Source: an uncultured Cohaesibacter sp. (GTDB lineage Bacteria > Pseudomonadota > Alphaproteobacteria > Rhizobiales > Cohaesibacteraceae). Taken from it: a stretch of DNA of 64,000 bases. Below the pieces are notes generated by a model. The model saw only the letters and a program-made list of their open reading frames with translations. It searched no databases and was not told where the DNA came from. The stretch spans positions 4,322,171-4,386,170 of the forward strand of contig NZ_OY782507.1 in NCBI RefSeq assembly GCF_963677725.1, given 5' to 3'. Made by a program: the position numbers and the translations under genes. This document shows positions 8,222-18,400 of the stretch, one piece after another; the first letter of the stretch is position 1; each line of letters starts with the position of its first letter.

Positions 8222-10000
8222 TTATTCTGCAGGAACCACAGCTTCGTTGACCGGCCGTTTGAGGGCGACCAGCAAAGCGGTGGTGATCAGCGTGCCAATG
8301 ACGATCGACAGGATATACATGGGCAGGTTGCTGACCGCGTTGGGGATCGCCAGAACGAAGGCGCCACCGTGAGGCGCGCGCAGGCCACAAGAGAAGAACA
8401 TCGACATAGCACCGGTGATGGCAGAGCCGATCATGATGGATGGGATAACCCGCAGCGGATCTTTCGCAGCATATGGAATGGCGCCCTCGGTGATGAAGGA
8501 GAGGCCGAGAACGGCTGCGGCTTTGCCTGCTTCACGTTCTTCTTCGGTGAAGCGGTTTTTGGCAACAAAGGTAGCCAGAGCCAGACCCAGAGGAGGGGTC
8601 ATGCCAGCGGCCATGACGGCTGCCATCGGCGCAAAGGTGTCGCTGGTCAGAAGGCCAACGGAGAAGGCATAGGCCGCTTTGTTGACCGGGCCACCCATAT
8701 CGAAGGCCATCATCGCACCCAGAACAAGGCCAAGCAACACGGCGTTGGTCTGGCCCATGCCCTGCAGCATGGCGGTCAAGCTTTCATTGATATAGCGAAC
8801 CGGCTCACCGATGACATAGACCATCAACAGGCCGACAATCGCGGTGGAGAGCAATGGCAGGATCAGGACCGGCATCAAGCCCTCAAGGGAGGATGGCAGC
8901 TTGATATTGTCGCGCAACCAGAGAGCGACATAACCGGCAAGAAAACCGGCCAGAATGCCGCCAAGGAAGCCTGCGCCCAGATTCACAGCCAAAAGACCAC
9001 CGATCAGGCCGGGGGTAAGGCCGGGACGGTCGGCGATGGAATAGGCGATAAAGCCCGCAAGAACCGGAACCATCAGCTTGAAGGCTGCGCCACCACCGAT
9101 GGCCATCAGGGCCGCGGCAAGGGTGCCTTCTTCTTTGAAGGCTTCGATGCCGAAAACGAAGGAAAGAGCAATCAGAAGACCACCGGCCACCACGACGGGC
9201 AGCATGTAGGAAACGCCGGTCAGCAGGTGTTTGTAAGGACCGCTGCGCTTGGCCTGAAGGGCGGCTTTGGCTTCGGCAACGGATTGCATGTTGCCTTCGT
9301 TTGTGGTGCTTGAAGGCACTGCGGTTTCAGCTTCCGCGAAGGCGGCTTTGATGACGGCGCTTGCATCCTTGACCGATGCCCCAACCGAGGTGCGATAGAT
9401 CGCCTTGCCAGCAAAGCGGCTTTCGTCCACATGGGTATCGGCGGAAATGATCACCAGATCAGCTGCCGCAATATCCTCGGCAGTCAGCTGGTCCTTGGCA
9501 CCGACGGAGCCTTGTGTCTCGACCTTGATGTCATAGCCTTCCGCGGCGCCCTTCTTTTTCAAGGCGTCTGCGGCCATGAAGGTGTGGGCAATGCCCGTTG
9601 GGCATGACGTCACGGCGACAATGCGCTTTTTGGATGATTCTGTCGTGGACACGGCTTCCTCCTGCTTCGAATCACGCGTGTTTGAGGCCGGAATTCCGGC
9701 ATCTTTCAAGGCGTCCGAGAGAATGTCTTCGGTCTTCCGGATCGCGTTGCTGGTTGTCGTAATGGTGGTTTTCAGGTCCGCGAAGCGGGTCTGATCAATG
9801 TCCTGGTCGATGGCGAGGATGGCGAGATCCGCGCTGTCGATTTCGTCCTGCAAAAGAGGTGCGGTGACCCCGTCGGGACCTTGACATTCTATGCTGATCG
9901 AATGGCCTTTATCCTCGGCGACCCTTCGCAAGGCCTCTGATGCCATTCGGGTGTGCGGCTCGCTTTCGCGATTGGCCGATACACCGACAATCTTTGCCAT
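8222..10000 (-). CDS. fruA: PTS fructose-specific EIIBC component
   Basis: Imports fructose and phosphorylates it to fructose 1-phosphate. From ATG 10000 the 592-residue protein has a degenerate N-terminal EIIB-like domain (about 1-95, no active Cys), then a functional EIIB with the phospho-Cys near residue 133 in TSCPTGIAHTF, and a C-terminal EIIC membrane domain from about 240 with several helices and the GGPVNKAAYAF segment. GGAG lies before ATG 10000; a 12-residue in-frame extension lacks a ribosome site and would run into the fruK intergene. Third gene of fruB-fruK-fruA. This is the classic proteobacterial arrangement with all PTS phosphocarriers supplied by FruB. Confidence 0.95.
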   Translation of the reverse strand: MAKIVGVSANRESEPHTRMASEALRRVAEDKGHSISIECQGPDGVTAPLLQDEIDSADLAILAIDQDIDQTRFADLKTTITTTSNAIRKTEDILSDALKDAGIPASNTRDSKQEEAVSTTESSKKRIVAVTSCPTGIAHTFMAADALKKKGAAEGYDIKVETQGSVGAKDQLTAEDIAAADLVIISADTHVDESRFAGKAIYRTSVGASVKDASAVIKAAFAEAETAVPSSTTNEGNMQSVAEAKAALQAKRSGPYKHLLTGVSYMLPVVVAGGLLIALSFVFGIEAFKEEGTLAAALMAIGGGAAFKLMVPVLAGFIAYSIADRPGLTPGLIGGLLAVNLGAGFLGGILAGFLAGYVALWLRDNIKLPSSLEGLMPVLILPLLSTAIVGLLMVYVIGEPVRYINESLTAMLQGMGQTNAVLLGLVLGAMMAFDMGGPVNKAAYAFSVGLLTSDTFAPMAAVMAAGMTPPLGLALATFVAKNRFTEEEREAGKAAAVLGLSFITEGAIPYAAKDPLRVIPSIMIGSAITGAMSMFFSCGLRAPHGGAFVLAIPNAVSNLPMYILSIVIGTLITTALLVALKRPVNEAVVPAE

Positions 10001-10016
10001 TGTGTTCCTTCTCCTC

Positions 10017-10970
10017 TCAAAAATCCAAAGGCTCAATGGTCACTTGCGTGGCGAAAGCCTCGATTGTGTCTCGCGGGGGCAGATGCGGTCCGATTTCGCC
10101 CAGTGCTCCCAGAGAAAATCCCGTAGCCAGACGACCAAGCGCTGCGAGGGACAGGCCCTTGGTGCGGGCATCGACAATGCCTGACACCATGGCGTCGCCT
10201 GCACCGACAGTGCTTTTGACGACGGCCTTTGGCGGTTGGGCCAGAAGCACCTCGTCTGCGGCGATGAAAATGGCCCCCTGTTCGCCCATGGAGACGGCGA
10301 TCAGCTCGACTTTGCCTGCGGCTACCGTACGGGCTGCCGCGACCACCTCTTGTGGCGAGGACAGGGGCTTGCCAACCAGTTCGGACAATTCGCTGATATT
10401 GGGTTTGATGATGTCCGGGCCTTCTTTCAGCGCTGCTGCAAAGGAGGGGCCACTGGCATCAAGCGCGACGTATTTGCCCTTTGCTTTCAGGCTTTTGGTC
10501 AGCTCGCCATAGATGGTGGCTGGTATGTCGGCGGGCAGGCTGCCTGCTAGAACGAATGTGTCGACACCCGCCTCACAGAGCGCATCGATGCGGGCGGTCA
10601 GCTCAACCAAGGCCTGCTGGCTGTTGGTAAGGCCGGGGGCATTGATGTCGGTGATTTCAAGCTTCACCCCATCGACGACCTTCATGTTGACCCTTGTCAG
10701 GCCGGGCAGACGGACAAAATGATCCGCGATGGCCTGACGGGTGAAGAGCTGTTCGAAGATCCCGGCATTGTCTGCACCCAGAATGCCAGTGGCGGCGACA
10801 TGATGGCCCATATGGGAGAGGAAGCTGGCGACATTGACGCCCTTGCCTCCGGCATCAAGCTGCTGCTCGGCAATCCGGTTGACGTCACCTGCGGTGAAGT
10901 CAGGGATCTGAACCGTCTGGTCAATTGCGGGATTAAGGGTGACGGTTGCAATGCGTGGATGGTTCGTCAT
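10017..10970 (-). CDS. fruK: 1-phosphofructokinase
   Basis: Converts fructose 1-phosphate to fructose 1,6-bisphosphate with ATP. The 317-residue protein is of the PfkB/ribokinase family, with the N-terminal motif TLNPAIDQTV, the GGKGVNVA substrate motif and the C-terminal catalytic VGAGDAMVSG anion-hole motif containing the base Asp. GGGAGG sits before ATG 10970. It lies 16 bp upstream of fruA and 22 bp downstream of fruB in the same operon, as expected for sequential handling of fructose. Confidence 0.95.
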   Translation of the reverse strand: MTNHPRIATVTLNPAIDQTVQIPDFTAGDVNRIAEQQLDAGGKGVNVASFLSHMGHHVAATGILGADNAGIFEQLFTRQAIADHFVRLPGLTRVNMKVVDGVKLEITDINAPGLTNSQQALVELTARIDALCEAGVDTFVLAGSLPADIPATIYGELTKSLKAKGKYVALDASGPSFAAALKEGPDIIKPNISELSELVGKPLSSPQEVVAAARTVAAGKVELIAVSMGEQGAIFIAADEVLLAQPPKAVVKSTVGAGDAMVSGIVDARTKGLSLAALGRLATGFSLGALGEIGPHLPPRDTIEAFATQVTIEPLDF

Positions 10971-10992
10971 GGTCTGATCCTCCCAACTTTCC

Positions 10993-13464
10993 TCAGCCCA
11001 GCGACCGCACATCGGCGGCGTTGTGGCAGGCAAGGGCGGCGTTGGCAATCGCCTGGGCTTCTGCCATGGAGCGGGAGCGAATGCGGGCCTTGACTGCGGC
11101 AATGGCCGGGATGCTGACGCTGAGTTCCTTGACGCCGAGACCTGACAGGATGTCGGCTCCAAGGGGATCGCCCGCAATGCCACCGCAAGCCCCAACCCAG
11201 ATGCCGGCGGCATCTGCGGCTTCCACCGTTTTGCGGATCAGGCGCAGAACGGCCGGGTCCAGCCCATCGGCCATTTTGGCCAATTGTGGATGCATACGGT
11301 CCATGGCCAGCGCATATTGTGTCAGATCGTTGGTGCCGATGGAGAAGAAGTCAACCTCACGGGCCAGCTCTTCGGCCATCATTACGGCAGATGGAATTTC
11401 GATCATCATGCCGATTTCGATTGGGTCGGCCCCCATTTCGACGCGGACGTCTTCGGTGATTTGCTTGGCGGCCCGCAATTCGTCAATCGAGGCGATCATC
11501 GGATACATCAGGCGCAAAGGTCCATGAGCTGAGGCGCGGAAGACGGCACGCAACTGACGGCGGAACAGCTCTTCCTGCAAGAGGCAAAGGCGAATGCCGC
11601 GCACGCCAAGGAAAGGGTTCATTTCTTCGGGCATGCGCAAATAAGGCACATCCTTGTCGCCGCCAATGTCGAGGGTGCGGACAATCATCGGTAGCCCGCC
11701 CATGGCCTTGAGCATGGCGCGAAGGGCTTCATATTGCTCGTCTTCGTTCGGCTCTGACGCCCGCTGGAGGAACTGGAATTCGGTGCGCAGCAGGCCGACG
11801 CCCTCGCCACCAGCTTCAATGGCGGCAGCGGCCTCATCGACGCTGCCGATGTTGGCGACCACTTCCACCCGGTGGCCGTCTTTCATGATGGCGGGCTGGT
11901 AGCAGGCGAGCCGCTCGGCTTCGATCTGGGCGGCATGGCGTTGTTGAGCCTCTGCAGCGGCCTTGTGGTCCTCATCGCTCGGAGTGGCAACGAGCAATCC
12001 CGAGGAACCATCGAGAATGATGTCGCTGCCATCCTGAAGGGACAGGCAGTCCTTGCCAGCGCCTACCACGGCGGGGATGTCCATGGAACGGGCAATGATG
12101 GCAGTGTGGGAGGTTGGACCGCCGGAAGCCGTGCAGAGGCCGAGGACGAGTTTGGTGTCTAGACCTGCCGTATCGGACGGGGTCAGGTCATCGGCGATCA
12201 GGATCACCGGGCTGTCGGGAAGGTGTGGATCGTCTTCGACCTTGTCTGCCAACAGTTTGAGAAGGCGGCGACCCACATCACGCAGATCAAGGGCACGGGC
12301 GGCGAGGATTTCCTCTTTCATGGCGGCGAGCGAAGCGGCATGTTCTTCATAAATCTGCTGCCAGGACCAACCAGCGCTATGGCCCTTGTCGATCAGGATG
12401 CGGACTTCGGCGATCATTTCCGGATCGTCGAGAAATTCGGTTTGGGCCTTGAAAATGGCGGCTTTGCCCGCGCCGGACTTGTTGAGCATTTCCGTATAGA
12501 GTTCGGATAATTCGGTGCGAGCCGCTGCCAGCGCAGCATCAAGGCGAGCCTGTTCGGAACCACTGTCATTGGCCGCTTTCTCCTCGACCACAATGCGCCC
12601 ACGCTGAAAGTGTTTCAGCGGGCCGATTGCAATGCCGGGAGAGGCGGAAATGCCAGCAATCACTGTGCCTTGATACTGCGCGACAGGGTGGGGACCCATG
12701 GAACCGGTGGAGGCTTCGCTCGCGGCTTCTTCTTCGTCTTCAAGTCCATTTTCAAAGGCGGTCTGGATGGCCGCCAGCGCCTTGATGGCATCAGGCCCTT
12801 CGGCGCTGACGCGAATGGTTGAGCCGTGATCAATGCCGAGCTTGAGCAAGCCAATCAGGCTTTTTGCGTCGCCGGCTTTCATGCCATTGCGAACGCGGAT
12901 GTTGGCGTCAAAACTTTTGGCAAGGTCGATGAGAGCGGTTGCCGGGCGCGCATGCAGGCCGTGCGGGCTGGTGATCGTATAGTCAAAGCCTTCGTCGAAA
13001 TCTTCTGGCATTTCGGTCGGCTCATCGTCTTTAACGACGTTGCCTCCAGACAGGCGCATGGCGATTTCGCTGGCGTCTGTGGTCTGGGCCAGTCGCGCGG
13101 CTTCGTCCGGGTCACCAAGCACATCGGTCAGATTGGACAGAACGGTCAGATGTTCATCGCTCTTGGCAGCAATGCCAACCACCAAATGGGCCATGCCGCC
13201 GTCATTCCATTCGACGCCTTCAGGCAATTGCAATACGGCGACGCCGGTCTCAAGGATCAATTCTCGGTCTTTGGGAATGCCGTGAGGAATGGCAATGCCG
13301 TTGCCCAGAAAGGTGTTGGCGACCTCTTCGCGGGCCATCATGCTCTCGATATAGCCTGGCTCTATATTGCCAGACTTGACCAGCAATGCACCGACTTTGG
13401 CAATGGCTTCGGCCTTGTTTTCGGCCTTCGCGCCGATCTCGATTGCTGATTCCTTGAACTGCAT
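10993..13464 (-). CDS. fruB: Fused PTS phosphocarrier: EIIA(Fru)-HPr-Enzyme I
   Basis: An 823-residue multiphosphoryl transfer protein that moves phosphate from PEP down to FruA. Order: EIIA (about 1-145, active His in GIAIPHG), HPr (about 160-250, active His in SPHGLHARPATAL) and Enzyme I (about 275-823, phospho-His in GGPTSHTAIIARS, PEP-binding MYPMIAS and a conserved GACGG near the end). GGAGG is placed before ATG 13464. Having its own EI and HPr makes the fructose system independent of a general PTS. First gene of the operon, transcribed away from the ROK regulator. Confidence 0.95.
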   Translation of the reverse strand: MQFKESAIEIGAKAENKAEAIAKVGALLVKSGNIEPGYIESMMAREEVANTFLGNGIAIPHGIPKDRELILETGVAVLQLPEGVEWNDGGMAHLVVGIAAKSDEHLTVLSNLTDVLGDPDEAARLAQTTDASEIAMRLSGGNVVKDDEPTEMPEDFDEGFDYTITSPHGLHARPATALIDLAKSFDANIRVRNGMKAGDAKSLIGLLKLGIDHGSTIRVSAEGPDAIKALAAIQTAFENGLEDEEEAASEASTGSMGPHPVAQYQGTVIAGISASPGIAIGPLKHFQRGRIVVEEKAANDSGSEQARLDAALAAARTELSELYTEMLNKSGAGKAAIFKAQTEFLDDPEMIAEVRILIDKGHSAGWSWQQIYEEHAASLAAMKEEILAARALDLRDVGRRLLKLLADKVEDDPHLPDSPVILIADDLTPSDTAGLDTKLVLGLCTASGGPTSHTAIIARSMDIPAVVGAGKDCLSLQDGSDIILDGSSGLLVATPSDEDHKAAAEAQQRHAAQIEAERLACYQPAIMKDGHRVEVVANIGSVDEAAAAIEAGGEGVGLLRTEFQFLQRASEPNEDEQYEALRAMLKAMGGLPMIVRTLDIGGDKDVPYLRMPEEMNPFLGVRGIRLCLLQEELFRRQLRAVFRASAHGPLRLMYPMIASIDELRAAKQITEDVRVEMGADPIEIGMMIEIPSAVMMAEELAREVDFFSIGTNDLTQYALAMDRMHPQLAKMADGLDPAVLRLIRKTVEAADAAGIWVGACGGIAGDPLGADILSGLGVKELSVSIPAIAAVKARIRSRSMAEAQAIANAALACHNAADVRSLG

Positions 13465-14118
13465 GTTGTCCTCCGATTGTGTCCCGTAAGAGCGCCTTGC
13501 TGGCTGCTGTCCTCTTCGCTGCCAATTTCCTTGCAAGACCCGGTTTGCCGGTCTGCAGGCTGGCGGGATAATAAATCTACTTATATGATTTATTAGGCAA
13601 TAGAAATTTGATTCTGATCAAAATTTCATCGATGCAACGAAAAAAACGACCGTTTTGTCATGAAAATTCCATAAGTGACGTCCATGAAAGAGGTTTTTTC
13701 GCAGGATTAAATCCATAAAAAGTGTTAATTGTTGTGCGTAGAAGCGCAGATGGTAGGGAGATTTTCTGTGCTTGATGCGATTTTGGCCAAGAAATGGCGT
13801 GTTTTGCGCCACTGATTTTGAGAATCTGTCCTCACATTGCAGCTCAATAAGTCTCCTTAATTTAATTATTTGATCTGTTTCATAGATTATGAAAAAATGC
13901 AGACCTATCATGCTCCGGCTTGCCGTCTTTTCTGCACGGACGGGGCATTTGGGGGGACTTGTTCAAGCCGCTGGAATCATATCCAAAAGCCTGTCGAGAT
14001 GGCGTTGCTCAGGCTTTGTTCGATCGACAGTTCGTCCAGAGATTTGAAACGTTGCAATGAGAAAGACACGGCCCGCTGGCATCTTTTTGATGTCTTCACA
14101 GCTTGAGGCCGGGAGGAA
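13465..14118. promoter_or_regulatory. Divergent regulatory region between fruB and the ROK regulator
   Basis: This 654-bp AT-rich spacer must hold the divergent promoters of the fru operon and the ROK gene. An imperfect palindrome, TTGAAACGTTGCAA (14044-14057, 12 of 14 positions symmetric), resembles a FruR/Cra-type half-site pair and is the only candidate operator I could pick out. Short open frames inside (for example 13870-14106) lack ribosome sites and convincing composition. No other element recognised. Confidence 0.4.
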
Positions 14119-15333
14119 GTGGTCAAATTGGCATCCCGTTCAGGCCGCAATCGTGGCTCCGCAGGCGGCTTCAATCAGCGCAAGGTCAGAGCCTATAATG
14201 AAAGGCTTGTGCTGTCGCTGATCAAGCGCCACGGGGCGTTGGCAAAATCCGAAATCACCAGGCGCTCCGGTCTGTCGGCGCAAGCGGTCTCCGTCATCAT
14301 TCGTGAGTTGGAGAAGGATGGTCTGTTGCTGAAGGGAGATCCGGTGCGCGGCCGCGTTGGCCAACCATCGGTGCCAATGGCGCTCAATCCCGAAGGTGCT
14401 TATTCGCTCGGTGTGAAAGTCGGGCGGCGCAGTGCCGATCTGGTGCTGATTGATTTCGTCGGCTCGATCGTGCGCTCGATCCAGATCACCTATAGCTATC
14501 CGATGCCGGACATGGTGCTGGCTTTTGCGGTGCAGGGGATCAAGGATCTGGTGCAGGCGATTGCGCTGGAGGATCACGACAAGATTGCCGGGATTGGCGT
14601 TGCGATGCCCTTTCACCTCTGGGACTGGGAAGAGAAAATTGGCGCCCCGGAAGGCACGATGCATGTCTGGAAAGATTTCGACTTTGCCGAACAGCTTGAA
14701 GAACGCGTCGGTTTTCAGACCTTCACACAAAATGACGGCACGGCGGCGTGTGGGGCGGAGATCTCCTTTGGTCGCGGCATCGAGTTCAGCGACTTTCTCT
14801 ATATCTTTGTTGGCACCTTCATTGGCGGCGGCATTGCGCTGAACAATTCCATCTATTCAGGCCGCACCCGCAATGCAGGGGCCTTGGCCTCGTTGCCGCT
14901 GCCCGAACCGGGGGCAGAAGAGGCGCAGCTGATTGATTATGCCTCTTTGTTCTATCTCGAAGCGATCCTCAAAGAGCGAGGGTTGGATCCTACCCTCCTG
15001 CAACAAAGCTCGTTTGACTGGACTGAACTTGGGGAGGTGCTGGAGGAGTGGCTCGACAAGGCAGCGCGTTATCTGGCTCTGGCCATTGCCAATGCCACGG
15101 CCATTCTGGATATCGAGGTGGTGATCATTGATGGCACAATGCCGCCCACCATTCGCGAGATGCTGATCGACAAGGTGCGATTGGCGCAGGAGCAGAAAAA
15201 CTGGCGCGGCATTGCAAATCCGGTGATCCTTGAAGGCAGTCTGGGGGCCCCTGCACGGGCTTTGGGGGCGGCAAGTTTGCCGCTGCTTGTGCGCTATCTG
15301 CTCGATCAGAATATGCTGCTTACCCATATGTAA
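14119..15333 (+). CDS. ROK family transcriptional regulator (NagC/XylR-like)
   Basis: A 404-residue repressor-type protein. The N-terminal winged helix (about 30-90; KSEITRRSGLSAQAVSVIIR) is followed by a ROK sugar-kinase-like domain (about 100-400). The ROK zinc/cysteine signature near the middle is reduced: the GTFIGGGIALNN segment and NAGALASLPL are present, but the usual CxCGxxGC cysteines are missing. The start is uncertain: GTG 14119 has GGGAGG only 2 bp away, while TTG 14128 would be better spaced. It diverges from fruBKA, so it is the natural candidate regulator; LacI-type FruR is the more usual partner of fru operons. Fructose or fructose phosphate as effector is inference. Confidence 0.85.
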   Translation: MVKLASRSGRNRGSAGGFNQRKVRAYNERLVLSLIKRHGALAKSEITRRSGLSAQAVSVIIRELEKDGLLLKGDPVRGRVGQPSVPMALNPEGAYSLGVKVGRRSADLVLIDFVGSIVRSIQITYSYPMPDMVLAFAVQGIKDLVQAIALEDHDKIAGIGVAMPFHLWDWEEKIGAPEGTMHVWKDFDFAEQLEERVGFQTFTQNDGTAACGAEISFGRGIEFSDFLYIFVGTFIGGGIALNNSIYSGRTRNAGALASLPLPEPGAEEAQLIDYASLFYLEAILKERGLDPTLLQQSSFDWTELGEVLEEWLDKAARYLALAIANATAILDIEVVIIDGTMPPTIREMLIDKVRLAQEQKNWRGIANPVILEGSLGAPARALGAASLPLLVRYLLDQNMLLTHM

Positions 15334-15364
15334 GCCGGTTTATGCCGTTGTCGCTTCGGACATG

Positions 15365-15403
15365 AAAAGGCCCTCTCCAATCAAGGAGAGGGCCTTTTTG
15401 TTT
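15365..15403. terminator. Bidirectional terminator between the ROK gene and the RND operon
   Basis: A 14-bp perfect stem, AAAAGGCCCTCTCC / GGAGAGGGCCTTTT with a 6-nt loop, is followed by T-rich sequence on both strands. It can end the converging ROK and RND transcripts. Confidence 0.92.
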
Positions 15404-15420
15404 TGGTATTGTCTCAAGGC

Positions 15421-18400
15421 TCAATCCGGAGAGATTTCCTTGAAAGGCGCGAACTTGCGGATCAACACATAGAAGAGCGGTGTGAACAGGACCACCAGAA
15501 TGGTGGCCGCGATCATGCCGCCAAGCACCCCGGTGCCAATCGCCTGACGACCCGCCGCGCCCGCTCCGGTGGAGATGACTAGTGGCAAGACGCCAAGGGA
15601 GAAGGCCAGAGACGTCATGACAATCGGGCGGAAGCGCTGCTTGGTGGCTTCCACAACGGCAGCAAGGGCCGTGTCTCCCATGCGTTGCCTGTCTCGGGCA
15701 AACTCGACGATCAGAATGGCGTTCTTGCCGGTAAGGCCGATGGTGGTCAACAGGCCAACCTGGAAGAACACATCATTGGCATAACCGCCCAGAAAAGCTG
15801 CGATCAGAGCACCCAGCACACCCAGTGGCATGGCCAGAATGACCGCCATGGGGATGGCCCAGCTTTCGTAAAGCGCAGCAAGGGACAGGAACACCACGGC
15901 CAGTGACAGCGCATAGAGTAGTGGCGCCTGATCGCCTGACTCGCGTTCTTCCAGTGACAGACCATTCCAGGCAATGCGATAGCCCGGAGGTAGCTGAGCA
16001 GCAAGGCGTTCGATCTCCGCCATGGCTTCCCCGCTCGAGACTCCGGCCTTTGGCGCGCCCTGCAATTGCAAAGCTGGCACACCGTTATAGCGGTAAAGCC
16101 CCTGTGCCCCGAAGTTCCATTTCCCGTCGGAGAAGTTGTTGAAGGGCACGAAGCCGCCAGATGCGTTGCGAACACGCCAGTCTTTCAGGCTCTCCGGTGT
16201 GGCGCGGGCATCGGCTTCGCCCTGAACGATGACGCGCTTGATGCGGCCTCTATCAAGGAAGTCGTTAACATACCGGCCAGCCCAGGCAACGGACAGGAGG
16301 TTGGAGACATCAGCGGCTGAAACCCCCATCGCCCCGGCGCGGCGCCAGTCGATGTTGATCTTGTATTGGGCGGCATCTTCAAGGCCGCTGGGTCGGATCG
16401 AGCCAATCAGCGGGCTTTGGGACACCATGCCCATCAGCTGGTTTCGGGCTGCGGTGAGTTCTTCATGACTTTGGCCATCGCGGGCCTGCAGATAGAAGTC
16501 AAAGCCAGAGGCGTTACCCAATTCGATGACAGCAGGCGGGACGAGCGGGAAGACCATGGCCCCCTGAACATGCGCCAGGGCACCGAAGGCTTTGCCTGCT
16601 TCTGCCTGCACACTATTTTGAGGGCCCGGACGCAGTGACCAGTCTTTCATGCGGACGAAAGCCATGCCGGCATTCTGGCCGGATCCACTGAAGGAGAAAC
16701 CAACGACCGAGAAGAGTGACTGGACGTTTTTCTGAGCTAGAAAATGCTGTTCGGCCTGTTTGACGACACCAAGCGTATGTTCTGCGGTGGAGCCGGCAGG
16801 AGCCTGAACAAGGGCGAACATGATGCCCTGATCCTCTTCGGGCAAGAAGCCGGTCGGGGTCTTGTCAAACAGCCAGCCCATGCTGCCGGACAGGCCGAGA
16901 TAGATAATCACGAACAGCACGGGAAGCCGGGCCACGCGTCCCGCGGCGCTGGCATAGCCATTGGTCAAGCCGTTGAAACCACGATTGAACCACCCGACCA
17001 GACCGCGATCCTTGGCCCCATGCTTGACGGGTTTGAGGATGGTGGCGCAGAGGGCCGGGGTCAGGGTCAGGGCGACCACGACCGAGAGGAACATCGCCGA
17101 TACGATGGTGATGGAGAACTGCTTGTAGATGACGCCTGTGGAGCCACCGAAGAAGGCCATTGGCACAAACACTGCAGAGAGCACCATTGCGATGCCGACC
17201 AGAGCGCCCGAAATCTGCCCCATCGACTTGCGTGTTGCATCCCGCGGGGACAGGCCTTCCTCTTCCATGATGCGTTCCACATTCTCCACCACGACGATGG
17301 CATCATCCACCAGCAGACCAATCGCCAGCACCATGGCCAGCATGGTCAGCACGTTGATGGAGAAGCCAGCCGCCGCCAAAACACCGAAAGTGCCGAGCAG
17401 AACGACGGGCACGGCGAGCGTGGGAATGAGGGTGGCGCGTAAATTCTGCAAGAAGAGCAGCATCACGAGGAAGACGAGACCGATGGCCTCGAACAGGGTC
17501 TTGACCACTTCCTCGATCGACAATTCGACAAAGGGTGTCGTATCGTAAGGAATGGTGTAGGTCACGCCGTCGGGGAAGAATTGGGACAGTTCCTCAATGC
17601 GTTCCTTGACCAGACGGGCGGTGGAGAGGGCATTTGCACCGGATGCGAGCTGAACGGCCATGCCTGAGGCTGGCTGGCCATTGTAGCGGGCGATTGCACT
17701 GTAACTCTGTGCACCGATTTCAACCCGTGCAACATCACGCAGCAGAACCAGACCGCCATCTTCATCAGCTCTCAGAACGATCTGTTCGAAATCTTCCGGG
17801 GTCTGAAGCAGAGACTGGGCGGTGATGGTGGCGTTCAATTGCTGACCCGCAGGGGCAGGGCGCGAGCCAAACTGACCAGCGGTGATCTGGGCGTTCTGGG
17901 CGGAGACAGCGGTCAGAACGTCGGATGGGGCCAGTTCATAGGCTCTGAGTTTTGCTGGATCGAGCCAGATTCGCATGGCGTAAGGCGCACCGAAAACCTG
18001 CACCGAACCCACGCCTTCCAGACGGCTGATTTCGTCGAGAATGTTGGAGTTGAGATAGTCGGACAGGTCCGTCTGTTCCAGATTGCCGTCCTCGGAAATA
18101 AGACCGATAACCATCAGGAAGCCGGCGGACGATTTCTTTACGCTGACACCCTGCCGCTTTACGATTTCAGGCAGCAGAGGGTTGGCTTGAGCGACTTTGT
18201 TCTGGACCTGCACCTGCGCAATGTCAGGATTGGTTCCGGTCTCAAAGGTCATGGTCAGGGAGGCTCGACCATTGGCGGCCGAGCTGGATGAAATATAGCG
18301 CAAACCGTCCAGACCCGTCATCTGTTGTTCCAGAATCTGGGTCACGGTGCTCTCGACTGTCTCGGCAGAGGCGCCGGGATAACTGGCCGAGACCTGAACG

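Noticed and set aside
8204-9313. 369-codon plus-strand frame opposite fruA
   Set aside because: A Gln/His/Gly-rich shadow of the EIIBC gene with no recognisable domain.
13870-14106. 78-codon frame between fruB and the ROK gene
   Set aside because: No ribosome site, Cys-rich unnatural composition, and it lies in the regulatory spacer.
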